DNA of 64,000 nt, taken from the NCBI RefSeq assembly GCF_013304825.1, contig NZ_JAAWUO010000001.1, positions 248,001 to 312,000 on the forward strand. Direction: 5' to 3'. The position numbers and the translations under genes are program-made. This document shows positions 26,914-35,784 of the stretch, piece after piece; the first letter of the stretch is position 1, and each line of letters starts with the position of its first letter. Origin of the DNA: Blautia schinkii (GTDB lineage: Bacteria > Bacillota > Clostridia > Lachnospirales > Lachnospiraceae). A model generated the notes under the pieces. It did no database searches. It saw only the letters and a program-made list of their open reading frames with translations, and was not told where the DNA came from.

Positions 26914-28410
26914 ATGCGAAAATTAAGCAGGAAATGGAAATTTTGGGGACTTTTTTTGATCTTGATGTTTTTTGCAGCTGGGGCGACTGTACACACAACT
27001 GCAACAGATGTACAGGCTGCAACCAAGAAGGGCTTTAAGACAGAAGGCGGAAAGTCTTATTACTACAAGAATGGCAAGAAGGTTAAGGGATGGCTTACAC
27101 TGAACGGCAAGAAGTATTACTTCAATGCTTCCACAGGCGTGCAGGTAAAAGGCTGGGCCAAGGACAGAAAGGGTAAACGTTACTTCTATAATGCCAACGG
27201 TGTCAAAGGATACATGGCAACAGGCTGGCTTACAGACAGTAAGAAGAACACCCGTTACTTCAATACAAGCACAGGATACATGACGACCAGATGGGCGACC
27301 ATTAGCAAGAAGAAGTATTACTTCTACAGTGGCAATGGTGTTGCTGCCAAGAACACATTTCTTACAGATACCAAGAAGGTTACCCGGTATTTTACCAGTA
27401 AGTGCTTTATGGCAACTGGTTGGGCAACAAACAGTAAGTCCCAGAAACGTTACTTTGATCCGAGTACAGGAGCTATGTACAAGGGATTTAAGAAGATTGG
27501 AAATAATACATATTATTTCTACAGTGGCAGCGGTGTTATGGCAACTGGCTGGGTGGAAAATGCATCCAAGGGATATAAGTATTACTTTAATCCATCTACT
27601 GGTATCATGGTAACCGGTACTGTGACTATTGACGGTAAGAAATATACATTCAACAGCAGCGGAATTCTGCAGGTGAATAATAATCCTAATACGACACCAT
27701 CCACAGGAACCAGAACTATTAAGAATTTCCTGGCCAATGCGTTGAAGCCGGTTGGACAGACACTTTATGTATGGGGCGGAGGACATAATGATTCCGATGC
27801 AACCAGAAAGGGCGTAAGCCCTAAATGGAAACAGTGGTACGACAGTAACTCCAGTTCTTATAATTACAAATATTATATGGATCTTACAGAAGCTACAGAG
27901 CAGAAAGGTCTTGACTGCTCCGGCTATGTAGGATGGTCTGTATATCAGATCATGCAGAATAAATCAGGCGGTGTGAACTATACAACAGTTTCAGGAAGCA
28001 TCGGATCTTTATATTCAGGCAGAGGAATGGGAACAATCGTTTCACAGGCGCAGCTTGCAAGCTCCGGATATAAGCTTTATCCTGGAGATATTGGATATAA
28101 TGGCGGACATACATGGATGGTTCTCGGACAGTGTGCAGATAAGAGTGTTGTGATCCTTCACTGCACACCGAATGCGGGGGTTCAGATTTCCGGAACCCCG
28201 ACACCGAGCGGAACATATGGTAGCCAGGCTATCGCACTGGCAGAGACTTATATGGCCAAGTATCCTGGAGTTACCAAATATGACTATCATGAGTCAAGTG
28301 GTAACTATATCCGTAACGGAGCATACTTCAGATGGAACAGAAATACACTTTCTGATCCGGAAGGCTATCTGAATAAGACAGCGAATCAGATCCTTGCAGA
28401 TCTGTTCTAA
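26914..28410 (+). CDS. secreted NlpC/P60 hydrolase with cell-wall-binding repeats
   Basis: A 498-residue exported protein. A signal peptide (about 1-34) is followed by about ten choline-binding-type repeats (roughly 40-255) with the GWLTLNGKKYYFNASTG and GWATISKKKYYFYSGNG patterns, which bind wall polymers. The C-terminal NlpC/P60 domain (about 268-480) has the catalytic Cys in GLDCSGYVGW, a His in NGGHTWMVLG and a further His in VILHCTPN. It likely cuts peptidoglycan stem peptides at the cell surface. A good promoter and AAGGAAGG site precede it. Confidence 0.9.
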   Translation: MRKLSRKWKFWGLFLILMFFAAGATVHTTATDVQAATKKGFKTEGGKSYYYKNGKKVKGWLTLNGKKYYFNASTGVQVKGWAKDRKGKRYFYNANGVKGYMATGWLTDSKKNTRYFNTSTGYMTTRWATISKKKYYFYSGNGVAAKNTFLTDTKKVTRYFTSKCFMATGWATNSKSQKRYFDPSTGAMYKGFKKIGNNTYYFYSGSGVMATGWVENASKGYKYYFNPSTGIMVTGTVTIDGKKYTFNSSGILQVNNNPNTTPSTGTRTIKNFLANALKPVGQTLYVWGGGHNDSDATRKGVSPKWKQWYDSNSSSYNYKYYMDLTEATEQKGLDCSGYVGWSVYQIMQNKSGGVNYTTVSGSIGSLYSGRGMGTIVSQAQLASSGYKLYPGDIGYNGGHTWMVLGQCADKSVVILHCTPNAGVQISGTPTPSGTYGSQAIALAETYMAKYPGVTKYDYHESSGNYIRNGAYFRWNRNTLSDPEGYLNKTANQILADLF

Positions 28411-28456
28411 ATTAGAAGAACAGCTGATACAAAAGAAAAAAATATGTAACAAACAG

Positions 28457-28496
28457 AACAGGGGAATCCTTGATGCGTCAGGTTCCCCTGTTTTTT
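28457..28496 (+). terminator. intrinsic terminator
   Basis: AACAGGGGAA at 28457-28466 pairs with TTCCCCTGTT at 28483-28492, then a T-run. It ends the wall-binding hydrolase transcript. Confidence 0.85.
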
Positions 28497-28552
28497 AATG
28501 TCAAAACCATTAATAAATGTTACAAAGTTTTAAACTAAATAATAGAAAATCC

Positions 28553-28581
28553 TTGCAATCCAAATAACACTGTGTTAATAT
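28553..28581 (+). promoter_or_regulatory. promoter of the coiled-coil NlpC/P60 gene
   Basis: TTGCAA at 28553 and TAATAT at 28576 with a 17-base spacer. About 140 bases of AT-rich leader follow before the start at 28722; nothing else is seen in it. Confidence 0.55.
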
Positions 28582-28721
28582 ATAAAAAGATTGAAACAAG
28601 ATATTGCAAAAATATTACACGGACTGTTAAAAATGAAATAACAACAGACGTGAGTAAACTTGAAACAGCGGAGAACTTTTGCCGCTATAGAATCAGAATT
28701 AGATTGTGAGGGTGAACAGTC

Positions 28722-30200
28722 ATGAAGAAAAGAATATTATGTCTGACACTGGCGCTCATCATCAGCGGAGCACAGGTAGTCAGCGTAAGCGCAACAAGAG
28801 AAGATGAAGCAGCACTTCAGCAGGAGATGGATGCAACCAATGACCAGCTGAACGCTACATACTCCAGATTGGATGAGCTTTCCGCTCAGAAATCCCAGAT
28901 CGAAGGTGAGATTTCTACTCTTGATGCGAATCTTGTAAACGTGATGGTTTCTATTCAGACACTGGAAGGAGATATCTCCAATAAAGAAGCCGACATTGCA
29001 TCTACACAGACTAACCTTGAGAAGGCTAAGAACGCCAAGGCGAAGCAGTACGAGGCAATGAAGAAACGTATTCAGTATCTTTATGAGAAGGGTGGCGACG
29101 ATGCATGGTTTCAGATGATGCTTAATGCAGAGAACCTGTCAGAGCTTCTTACAAGAGCTGAGTACACACAGAAGACATATGAGCAGGATAGAAAAAGTCT
29201 TGAGAAGTATTCCAACACGATTCAGCAGGTAGCCAACCTGGAGACACAGTACACACAGGAGAAAGCAGAGCTTGAGGGAATGAAGCAGGAATATGAGGCG
29301 GAGTCCCAGAACCTGCAGGTACAGCTGGATGAGAAACGTGCCACATCCGCAGATTACGATAATGAGATTGCTTATGCACAGCAGCAGGCAACTGATTATG
29401 CGAACCTTCTTGCAGAGCAGACGGCAGAGCTTCAGAGATTAGAGGCTGAGCGTATTGCTGCTGAGGAAGAGGCGAGACGTCAGGCTGAAGCTGAGGCTGC
29501 AGCGAGAGCACAGGCTGAGGCAGAAGAGGAAGCAAGACGCCAGGCTGAAGCAGAAGAGCAGCAGGCAGAAGAAGATCAGAGTGAAGATGTTCAGTATGAT
29601 GAGAATGGCGATGTGATCGAGAATACAGACGAAGACACTGCAGAAGACGATGATGAGTATGTAGAGGGAGACACAGATGACAGTGAGGACGATGGTGTTC
29701 AGTATGACGAGGATGGAAATGTGATCTCTGATAATACAGATGAAGCAGAAGACAACACAGACGCTGATTCTGATAACGGTGATTACTCTGAGGCAGATAC
29801 TTCAGAGGATACATCTTCTTCCGAAAGTGAGAGCTCTTCTTCCTCTTACAGCAGTGGTTCCGGTTCTTCGGTTGTAAATTATGCAACACAGTTTGTCGGC
29901 AACCCATATGTATGGGGCGGTACAAGCCTTACTAATGGAGCAGACTGCTCTGGTTTTGTGCAGAGTGTATATGCAAACTTTGGCGTCAGCCTTCCGAGAA
30001 CATCCTATGAGCAGCAGAATGCAGGTACAGAGGTGTCCTATGCAGATGCACAGCCAGGAGATCTGATCTGTTACGGTGGACACGTTGCAATTTACATGGG
30101 CAACGGACAGATCGTCCATGCATCCAACTCACAGGACGGAATCAAGGTCAGCAATGATGCTACATACAGAACAATCGTGTCTGTAAGACGTCTTGTATAA
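28722..30200 (+). CDS. secreted coiled-coil NlpC/P60 peptidoglycan hydrolase
   Basis: A 492-residue exported hydrolase. A signal peptide (about 1-24) leads into a long coiled coil (about 28-245), an Ala/Glu/Arg repeat (about 240-285) and an acidic, low-complexity linker (about 285-375). The C-terminal NlpC/P60 domain (about 385-492) carries GADCSGFV with the catalytic Cys, GGHVAIYMG with the His and IVHASN with the third residue. The layout is like PcsB/CwlO-type division hydrolases, where the coiled coil contacts FtsEX; that partner is not in the window. Confidence 0.9.
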   Translation: MKKRILCLTLALIISGAQVVSVSATREDEAALQQEMDATNDQLNATYSRLDELSAQKSQIEGEISTLDANLVNVMVSIQTLEGDISNKEADIASTQTNLEKAKNAKAKQYEAMKKRIQYLYEKGGDDAWFQMMLNAENLSELLTRAEYTQKTYEQDRKSLEKYSNTIQQVANLETQYTQEKAELEGMKQEYEAESQNLQVQLDEKRATSADYDNEIAYAQQQATDYANLLAEQTAELQRLEAERIAAEEEARRQAEAEAAARAQAEAEEEARRQAEAEEQQAEEDQSEDVQYDENGDVIENTDEDTAEDDDEYVEGDTDDSEDDGVQYDEDGNVISDNTDEAEDNTDADSDNGDYSEADTSEDTSSSESESSSSSYSSGSGSSVVNYATQFVGNPYVWGGTSLTNGADCSGFVQSVYANFGVSLPRTSYEQQNAGTEVSYADAQPGDLICYGGHVAIYMGNGQIVHASNSQDGIKVSNDATYRTIVSVRRLV

Positions 30201-30250
30201 TTTTGTTCAAATGCGGATGCTTTTGTCCGTCTGATAACAATAATATACAG

Positions 30251-30282
30251 CATCCCGGTGGTTTTCTGCCGGGATGTTTTTT
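30251..30282 (+). terminator. intrinsic terminator
   Basis: CATCCCGG at 30251-30258 pairs with CCGGGATG ending at 30276, followed by six T. Confidence 0.9.
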
Positions 30283-30315
30283 GATGAAAAGTTTGAAAAA
30301 AGTTTTCAAAATATA

Positions 30316-30344
30316 TTGACATATAATTAACATGGTGTTATTAT
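30316..30344 (+). promoter_or_regulatory. promoter upstream of cobalamin riboswitch 2
   Basis: TTGACA at 30316 and TATTAT at 30339 with a 17-base spacer, about 40 bases before the riboswitch. Confidence 0.8.
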
Positions 30345-30379
30345 GATGTCAGTATAATTCCATATTGAACATAGCAAGT

Positions 30380-30556
30380 GCTGCGGGAGTCTGACAGTTA
30401 TCTGATAATTATCGGAATCTCACAGAAAAGGGAATCAGGTGAGAAACCTGAGCGATCCGGTCACTGTAACGGAGGAGCGAATCTCATAATCCATTGTACA
30501 TATGTATGAGAAGGAGAGACAAGCCATGATCCCGGAGCCAGGAAACCTGCTTGTTA
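30380..30556 (+). ncRNA. cobalamin riboswitch 2
   Basis: The leader has GGGAATCAGGTGAGAAACCTG at about 30430-30450, the conserved CCGGTCACTGTAAC at about 30457-30470 and the B12 box AGCCAGGAAACCTGC at 30537-30551. These are the core landmarks in correct order. Two terminator-like hairpins follow before a small Cys-rich gene. Any translation of this stretch is not a real gene. Confidence 0.9.
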
Positions 30557-30621
30557 TGGCGAGGTTAAACTTCCGTGTAAAGTGTAACAACCATTTCAGG
30601 GACTCCGCACCCCTGGGACGT

Positions 30622-30654
30622 TGTCTACTTTTTTACGAGAGTAGGCATTTTTTT
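30622..30654 (+). terminator. terminator hairpin A after riboswitch 2
   Basis: TGTCTAC at 30622-30628 pairs with GTAGGCA at 30641-30647 (one wobble), followed by seven T. It is a likely platform for B12 control. Confidence 0.7.
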
Positions 30655-30765
30655 ATGGAATGCGCCTGTTCATATGAATTATACATGATTAAATGGCAGG
30701 CGATACTACTCCGGATACATTCGTTCCCTCCGCGCACTCATGAACGGATTATATTTCTACCCCGG

Positions 30766-30789
30766 GGTGGCATCGCTACCTCTTTTTTT
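30766..30789 (+). terminator. terminator hairpin B before the Cys-rich gene
   Basis: GGTGGC at 30766-30771 pairs with GCTACC at 30775-30780 across three bases, followed by TCTTTTTTT. It lies about 45 bases before the start at 30835. Confidence 0.65.
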
Positions 30790-30834
30790 ATGGGAAAAAT
30801 CATGAGTGTACAACCTTGGGAGGAGGTAACGATC

Positions 30835-31149
30835 ATGGCAAAACCATATTGGGAGGGGAAGGAGTTTTCCTATTTCAGTCATAAGAACTGTGAATATTTT
30901 CCATGCCATACAGGAGCAGATCCGGATAATTTCAACTGTCTGTTCTGCTATTGTCCTTTATATGCACTGGGAGATAAATGCGGTGGTAATTTCCGTTTCC
31001 TGGACAGCGGTATTAAGGACTGTTCCAGATGTAAGGTTCCGCATAAGAAAGAGAATTTCGGGTATATCACAGGCAAGTACAAGGAACTTGCGGAACTTGT
31101 TCGTAAACAGCGGGAAAATTCCACGGAAAATGTGAAGAAACCGTATTAA
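30835..31149 (+). CDS. Cys-rich small-domain protein (cobalamin-linked family)
   Basis: A 104-residue cytoplasmic protein with a Cys-rich small domain (PF04071-like): HKNCEYFPCH, NCLFCYCPLY, DKCGGNF and DCSRCKVPH supply eight to nine metal-ligand cysteines. Such proteins are often found with cobalamin genes, and the gene lies under a cobalamin riboswitch, so a role tied to corrinoid or cobalt is inferred. A GGGAGGAGG site at 30818-30826 fixes the start; an in-frame ATG at 30502 would read through the riboswitch and is rejected. Confidence 0.8.
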   Translation: MAKPYWEGKEFSYFSHKNCEYFPCHTGADPDNFNCLFCYCPLYALGDKCGGNFRFLDSGIKDCSRCKVPHKKENFGYITGKYKELAELVRKQRENSTENVKKPY

Positions 31150-31188
31150 GAAAACAGATATAGAAATAAATACATTAGATAAAATAAA

Positions 31189-31231
31189 AGCCAGCTCTGA
31201 CACAGGATAAAAATGTCAGAGCTGGCTTTTT
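31189..31231. terminator. bidirectional terminator
   Basis: AGCCAGCTCTGACA at 31189-31202 pairs perfectly with TGTCAGAGCTGGCT at 31214-31227, with T-runs on both strands. It serves the Cys-rich gene and the convergent PHP gene. Confidence 0.9.
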
Positions 31232-31237
31232 GCAGAA

Positions 31238-31960
31238 TTAAATCGGTTTTCTTGTCTGCAGAAATACTTTCAGCTTCGGAATCTGGTTGTTTAATATCAG
31301 ACTCTCCGGAAACATGGCCTGATGGACAAAATCAGCGGCATATGTAAAGTCGCCGATATGTTCCGGTCCGTGGCTGTCGCTGGAAAGAAGCAGTGGTAGG
31401 CGGTATTTGCGACAGTAATGAAGGATCTCGAAACAGTTCTCCCTGGTATCACCACGATAGCCATATGGTGCAAGAGAAGCCTCGTTGATCTCAAAGATCG
31501 TGCCGGTTTCCTTAGCAGCCCTGGCAAGCACATCATAATTAACCGGGTAATGAGTGTTATCACTATGTCCGAGGATCTTCACACAGGGGTTTTTCATTAC
31601 ATTGATAAAAGCTTCTGTGTTTTCGGCTCTGGTGCCACAACGGTAATTCCAGGAATGCATGCTGGCAATGGCATAATCAAGCTTACATAATAATTCCTGA
31701 TCCAGGTCTACGCTGCCGTTTCTGTCGAGGATATTCAGTTCGATTCCGTAGAGAAGCTCTACTCCGAAATGCTTTTTGGGAGAGTAGGTAAGGCTGCGGA
31801 AATAAGAAGAAGTTCCGGCTGCCAGAGTGCCGGGTCCATGATCTGTGATCCCCAGGAGACGAAGACCTTTCGCAGCAGCAGCACGGGCCATATTGGTGAT
31901 CGTACATTCAGTGCCATGGCCGCTGGCAATGGAATGCGTGTGCATATCGGAAAGATACAT
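31238..31960 (-). CDS. PHP-domain phosphatase (YcdX-like)
   Basis: A 240-residue metal-dependent phosphoesterase. The PHP motifs are DMHTHSIASGHG at the N-terminus, GITDHG, GIELNI, ASMHSW, LGHSDN and SSDSHGPEHIG, which supply the metal ligands. It reads convergently toward the Cys-rich gene and has an AGAGGTG site. YcdX-type proteins are phosphatases of broad or unknown substrate; the true substrate here is unknown. No DNA polymerase or histidine genes are near. Confidence 0.85.
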   Translation of the reverse strand: MYLSDMHTHSIASGHGTECTITNMARAAAAKGLRLLGITDHGPGTLAAGTSSYFRSLTYSPKKHFGVELLYGIELNILDRNGSVDLDQELLCKLDYAIASMHSWNYRCGTRAENTEAFINVMKNPCVKILGHSDNTHYPVNYDVLARAAKETGTIFEINEASLAPYGYRGDTRENCFEILHYCRKYRLPLLLSSDSHGPEHIGDFTYAADFVHQAMFPESLILNNQIPKLKVFLQTRKPI

Positions 31961-32087
31961 AAAATCAACACCTCTTTTACAGTTAAAATAACGAGTTTTT
32001 TACTGAGAATAAAAGAACTTCCTATATAAAAACAAGTATGGCAGAGCGGAAAACCAAAGTCAATATATAAAATATCAAATTTACACA

Positions 32088-32187
32088 AAACAAACAAAAC
32101 AGACATAATCAGATTGATAAAAACCACAGAAACAGCAATAAATGAGTGTTGGATTTCGTTGACACTGAATTGCAGGTGAGGTATAAT
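32088..32187 (+). promoter_or_regulatory. main promoter of the microcompartment locus with A/C-rich upstream tract
   Basis: TTGACA at 32159 and TATAAT at 32182 with a 17-base spacer form a near-consensus promoter. Just upstream (32088-32145) lies an A/C-rich run with repeated AAACAAAC- and CAGAAAC-type words, a candidate operator. The rest of 31961-32087 holds no gene. Confidence 0.8.
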
Positions 32188-32259
32188 AAAATTACATGAG
32201 CACATAGCCGGAAGTGTGGAAAAATCACCAGAAACAACCGGTTGTGAGAAAGGAGAATC

Positions 32260-34785
32260 ATGGAGAAATTTCATATAGCAGATATCCCGAAAACAGACAG
32301 AATCACCCATCTGGTAGATAACCTCTATGCGAAGATGCCGGTGATCGAATCAGCCAGAGCCAAGCTGATCACAGAATCCTACAAGGCAACAGAAGATGAG
32401 CCAATCATCACAAGAAGAGCCAAGGCTTTTGCACACATCCTGCACAATATTCCCATTATCATCCGTGATGAGGAACTGATCGTAGGAAGCAGCACACTGG
32501 CACCAAGAGGATGTCAGACATTCCCGGAGTATTCCTTCCAGTGGCTGGAGGATGAGCTGGACACAGTAGCTACCAGAACAGCCGATCCATTCTATATTGC
32601 GGAGGAGACTAAGGCCGAACTTCGCGAGGTACATAAATACTGGAAAGGTAAGACAACCAGCGAACTGGCAACCTCCTATATGGCACCGGAAGCAATTCTT
32701 GCTATTGACCATAACATCTTCACACCGGGAAATTATTTCTACAATGGTGTAGGTCATGTAACTGTTAAATACGAAGAGGTGCTGGCTATCGGTTATGAAG
32801 GAATCATTGCAAAAGCTCAGAAAGAGCTGGATGAGTGCAATGTAGGGGATGGCGATTACGCAAAAAAATCCCGCTTCCTGGAAGCAGTTATCATGAGCTG
32901 TCAGGCGGTTATCGACTATGCACATCGTTATGCCGAGCTTGCAGAGCAGATGGCATATCAGTGCCAGGATCCGACAAGAAAACAGGAGCTCCTTCAGATC
33001 GCATCCAACTGCAGCCGCGTACCGGCTAAGGGTGCACGCAACTTCTACGAAGCATGCCAGTCCTTCTGGTTTGTACAGCAGCTGATCCAGATGGAGAGCA
33101 GCGGACATTCCATTTCACCGGGACGTTTTGACCAGTATATGTATCCATATTATAAGAGTGATATGGAGGCAGGCAACCTTACAAGAGAATTTGCCCAGGA
33201 ACTGATGGACTGCATCTGGGTTAAATTAAATGACCTGAATAAATGCCGTGACGCTGCATCCGCAGAAGGCTTTGCAGGCTACAGCCTTTTCCAGAACCTG
33301 ATCGCAGGTGGACAGAACAAGGAAGGCGAGGATGTGACCAATGATCTCTCCTTTATGTGCATCCAGGCATCTATGCATGTACATCTTCCGGCACCATCTC
33401 TTTCAGTAAGAGTATGGAACGGATCTCCGCATGAATTCCTGATCAAGGCAGCAGAGCTTACAAGAACAGGAATCGGACTTCCGGCTTACTACAATGATGA
33501 GGTTATCATTCCTGCACTGCAGAACCGTGGCCTTTCTCTTGCAGATGCCAGAGAATATAATATCATCGGCTGCGTAGAACCGCAGAAAGCAGGTAAGACA
33601 GAGGGCTGGCATGATGCTGCATTCTTTAACATGTGCCGTCCGCTGGAGATGGTTTTCTCCAATGGTATGGACAAAGGGGTGCAGATCAGTGTTCAGACCG
33701 GCGATGTCACAGAGATGAAGACTTTTGACGAGTTCTATGATGCATATAAGAAACAGATGGAATATTTCATCTCCCTGCTTGTAAATGCCGATAATGCCAT
33801 TGATGTGGCACATGCGGAGAGATGTCCGCTGCCATTCCTTTCATGTATGGTGGATGACTGCCTGAAACGTGGTAAATCCGTTCAGGAAGGAGGAGCTGTT
33901 TATAACTTCACAGGTCCTCAGGGATTTGGTATTGCCAACATGGCAGATTCCCTGTATGCAATCCGCAAGCTTGTATATGAAGAGAAGAAGATGACCATGG
34001 AAGAGCTGAAAGAGGCTCTGGCATGGAACTATGGCAAGGGTATTGATGCACAGTCTGCGGCAGATATCACTACCGTTGTAATGAAGAAGCTTCAGGAGAA
34101 CGGTATCAGTGTGAATGAGCAGACAGCAACAGCTGTTATGACAGCAGCTCTCGGAACAGAGCCATCTCCTGAGAAGAAAGCAAGATTCGAAGAGATCCAC
34201 AAGATGATCGAGGAGGTTCCGAAATTCGGAAACGATATCCCGGATGTGGATTATTTTGCAAGAGATGTGGCTTATACTTACACCAAGCCGCTTCAGAAAT
34301 ATATGAACCCACGAGGCGGACATTATCAGGCCGGACTTTATCCTGTATCTGCAAACGTTCCTCTTGGCGAACAGACCGGCGCAACACCGGATGGCCGTTA
34401 TGCACATACACCTGTTGCGGATGGCGTTTCCCCGTCAGCAGGCAAGGATGTGAAGGGACCGACAGCGGCAGCTACTTCTGTATCACGTCTGGATCATTTC
34501 ATTGTATCTAACGGTACACTGTTCAACCAGAAATTCCATCCGTCAGCACTTGCCGGAAGAGAAGGTCTGGAGAAATTCGTGGCACTGATCCGTGGATACT
34601 TCGATCAGAAGGGTATGCACATGCAGTTTAACGTTGTCGACAGAGAGACACTTCTGGATGCACAGAAACATCCGGAGAAATATAAACATCTGGTCGTACG
34701 TGTTGCAGGTTACAGTGCGTTGTTTACAACTCTTTCCCGTTCTCTGCAGGATGACATCATCCGCCGTACCGAACAGGGATTTTAA
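32260..34785 (+). CDS. B12-independent glycyl-radical 1,2-propanediol dehydratase
   Basis: An 841-residue glycyl-radical enzyme that dehydrates 1,2-propanediol to propionaldehyde. The catalytic Cys is residue 438 and the following acid is Glu440 (GCVEPQ); the radical Gly is residue 817 (RVAGYSA). As I recall, these numbers coincide with the Roseburia inulinivorans propanediol dehydratase, which supports diol dehydratase over pyruvate formate-lyase or choline lyase. The protein starts directly with the enzyme fold and has no extra encapsulation helix. A strong AAAGGAG site and promoter precede it, and its activase follows after 20 bases. Confidence 0.93.
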   Translation: MEKFHIADIPKTDRITHLVDNLYAKMPVIESARAKLITESYKATEDEPIITRRAKAFAHILHNIPIIIRDEELIVGSSTLAPRGCQTFPEYSFQWLEDELDTVATRTADPFYIAEETKAELREVHKYWKGKTTSELATSYMAPEAILAIDHNIFTPGNYFYNGVGHVTVKYEEVLAIGYEGIIAKAQKELDECNVGDGDYAKKSRFLEAVIMSCQAVIDYAHRYAELAEQMAYQCQDPTRKQELLQIASNCSRVPAKGARNFYEACQSFWFVQQLIQMESSGHSISPGRFDQYMYPYYKSDMEAGNLTREFAQELMDCIWVKLNDLNKCRDAASAEGFAGYSLFQNLIAGGQNKEGEDVTNDLSFMCIQASMHVHLPAPSLSVRVWNGSPHEFLIKAAELTRTGIGLPAYYNDEVIIPALQNRGLSLADAREYNIIGCVEPQKAGKTEGWHDAAFFNMCRPLEMVFSNGMDKGVQISVQTGDVTEMKTFDEFYDAYKKQMEYFISLLVNADNAIDVAHAERCPLPFLSCMVDDCLKRGKSVQEGGAVYNFTGPQGFGIANMADSLYAIRKLVYEEKKMTMEELKEALAWNYGKGIDAQSAADITTVVMKKLQENGISVNEQTATAVMTAALGTEPSPEKKARFEEIHKMIEEVPKFGNDIPDVDYFARDVAYTYTKPLQKYMNPRGGHYQAGLYPVSANVPLGEQTGATPDGRYAHTPVADGVSPSAGKDVKGPTAAATSVSRLDHFIVSNGTLFNQKFHPSALAGREGLEKFVALIRGYFDQKGMHMQFNVVDRETLLDAQKHPEKYKHLVVRVAGYSALFTTLSRSLQDDIIRRTEQGF

Positions 34786-34805
34786 CCGGATTTAAGAGGT
34801 AAATT

Positions 34806-35597
34806 ATGGACTATTTGGATACAAAGGGCAGGATCTTTGATATTCAGAAATATTCGGTGCATGACGGTCCGGGAATCCGTACGATCGTATTCCTGAAAGG
34901 CTGTGTCCTTCGCTGTCGCTGGTGCTGTAATCCGGAATCGCAGGAGTACAGGATTCAGAACATGAAAGTACTGGGCGAGGACAAGGTGATCGGCCGTGAT
35001 GTGACAGTCCGTGAGATGATCGAGGAAGTAGAAAAAGACCGTGCATATTATTACCGTTCAGGAGGGGGAATCACCCTCTCCGGCGGTGAATGTATGTGTC
35101 AGGCAGATTTTTCCAGAGATCTGCTACGGGCAGCCAAAGAACGCGGTATCAATACAGCCGTGGAGAGTATGGCCTGTGCCCCGTGGGAAAAGATCGAGCA
35201 GGTTCTTCCGTATCTGGATGTATATCTGATGGATATCAAGCACATGAATCAGGAGAAACACAAGGAATTCACAGGACGCGCCAACGGACTGATGCTGGAG
35301 AATGCAAGAAAAGTTGCCCTCTATGGAAAAACAAAGCTTGTGATCCGTGTCCCGGTTATTCCTACATTTAATGATTCTGTTGAAGAGATCCAGGCAATCG
35401 CCAGATTTGCGGATTCTCTTCCGGGCGTAAATAAGATTCATCTGCTTCCTTATCACAGACTTGGACAGGATAAGTATGAAGGCCTTGGAAGACCCTATTT
35501 AATGGAAGGAATTCTTCCACCGACTGCCGAACATATGCAGATGCTTAAGGGTGCTGTACATGCTGTATGCGGTCTGGACTGCCAGATCGGAGGCTGA
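34806..35597 (+). CDS. glycyl-radical enzyme activase (radical SAM)
   Basis: A 263-residue radical-SAM enzyme that installs the radical on Gly817 of the preceding dehydratase. The CVLRCRWC motif (C-x3-C-x2-C) near residue 31 binds the [4Fe-4S]-SAM cluster, and SGGGITLSGGE is the SAM-contact motif. It lacks the ferredoxin-like insert with two extra clusters found in many activases, so it is of the compact, PFL-activase-like class. AGAGGT precedes the start. It ends the first transcription segment before a second promoter. Confidence 0.92.
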   Translation: MDYLDTKGRIFDIQKYSVHDGPGIRTIVFLKGCVLRCRWCCNPESQEYRIQNMKVLGEDKVIGRDVTVREMIEEVEKDRAYYYRSGGGITLSGGECMCQADFSRDLLRAAKERGINTAVESMACAPWEKIEQVLPYLDVYLMDIKHMNQEKHKEFTGRANGLMLENARKVALYGKTKLVIRVPVIPTFNDSVEEIQAIARFADSLPGVNKIHLLPYHRLGQDKYEGLGRPYLMEGILPPTAEHMQMLKGAVHAVCGLDCQIGG

Positions 35598-35635
35598 AAG
35601 ACAGCACTTTATAAAGAATGAGATCCTTTTTCAAA

Positions 35636-35734
35636 AGAAAACATAAAAAACAATAAAAACAACATAAAAAGCAACAAGAAACCAACATAAAACAACGGAT
35701 TGCCCTTGACTTATTCTGTGGTATGGAGTAAAAT
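35636..35734 (+). promoter_or_regulatory. second promoter of the microcompartment locus with A/C-rich upstream tract
   Basis: TTGACT at 35706 and TAAAAT at 35729 with a 17-base spacer. Upstream, 35636-35695 is almost free of G and T and repeats ACATAAAA-, ACAATAAAA- and CAAC-like words. The same A/C-rich style is seen before the first promoter, suggesting shared control. Confidence 0.65.
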
Positions 35735-35784
35735 ATTGACAGAAACAAAATAGTGCAATCCAATGCTCAAGGAGGAAATTAAGC

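Noticed and set aside
30751-30790. T-box-like sequence (GGGGTGGCATCGC) before the Cys-rich gene
   Set aside because: It resembles the T-box motif GGGTGGNACCGCG but differs at one key base, and no stem I or specifier loop can be placed because the cobalamin riboswitch occupies the upstream stretch. I treat it as a plain terminator.
30502-30834. Upstream in-frame extension of the Cys-rich protein
   Set aside because: It reads through the second riboswitch and both terminators; the GGGAGGAGG site before 30835 fixes the start.
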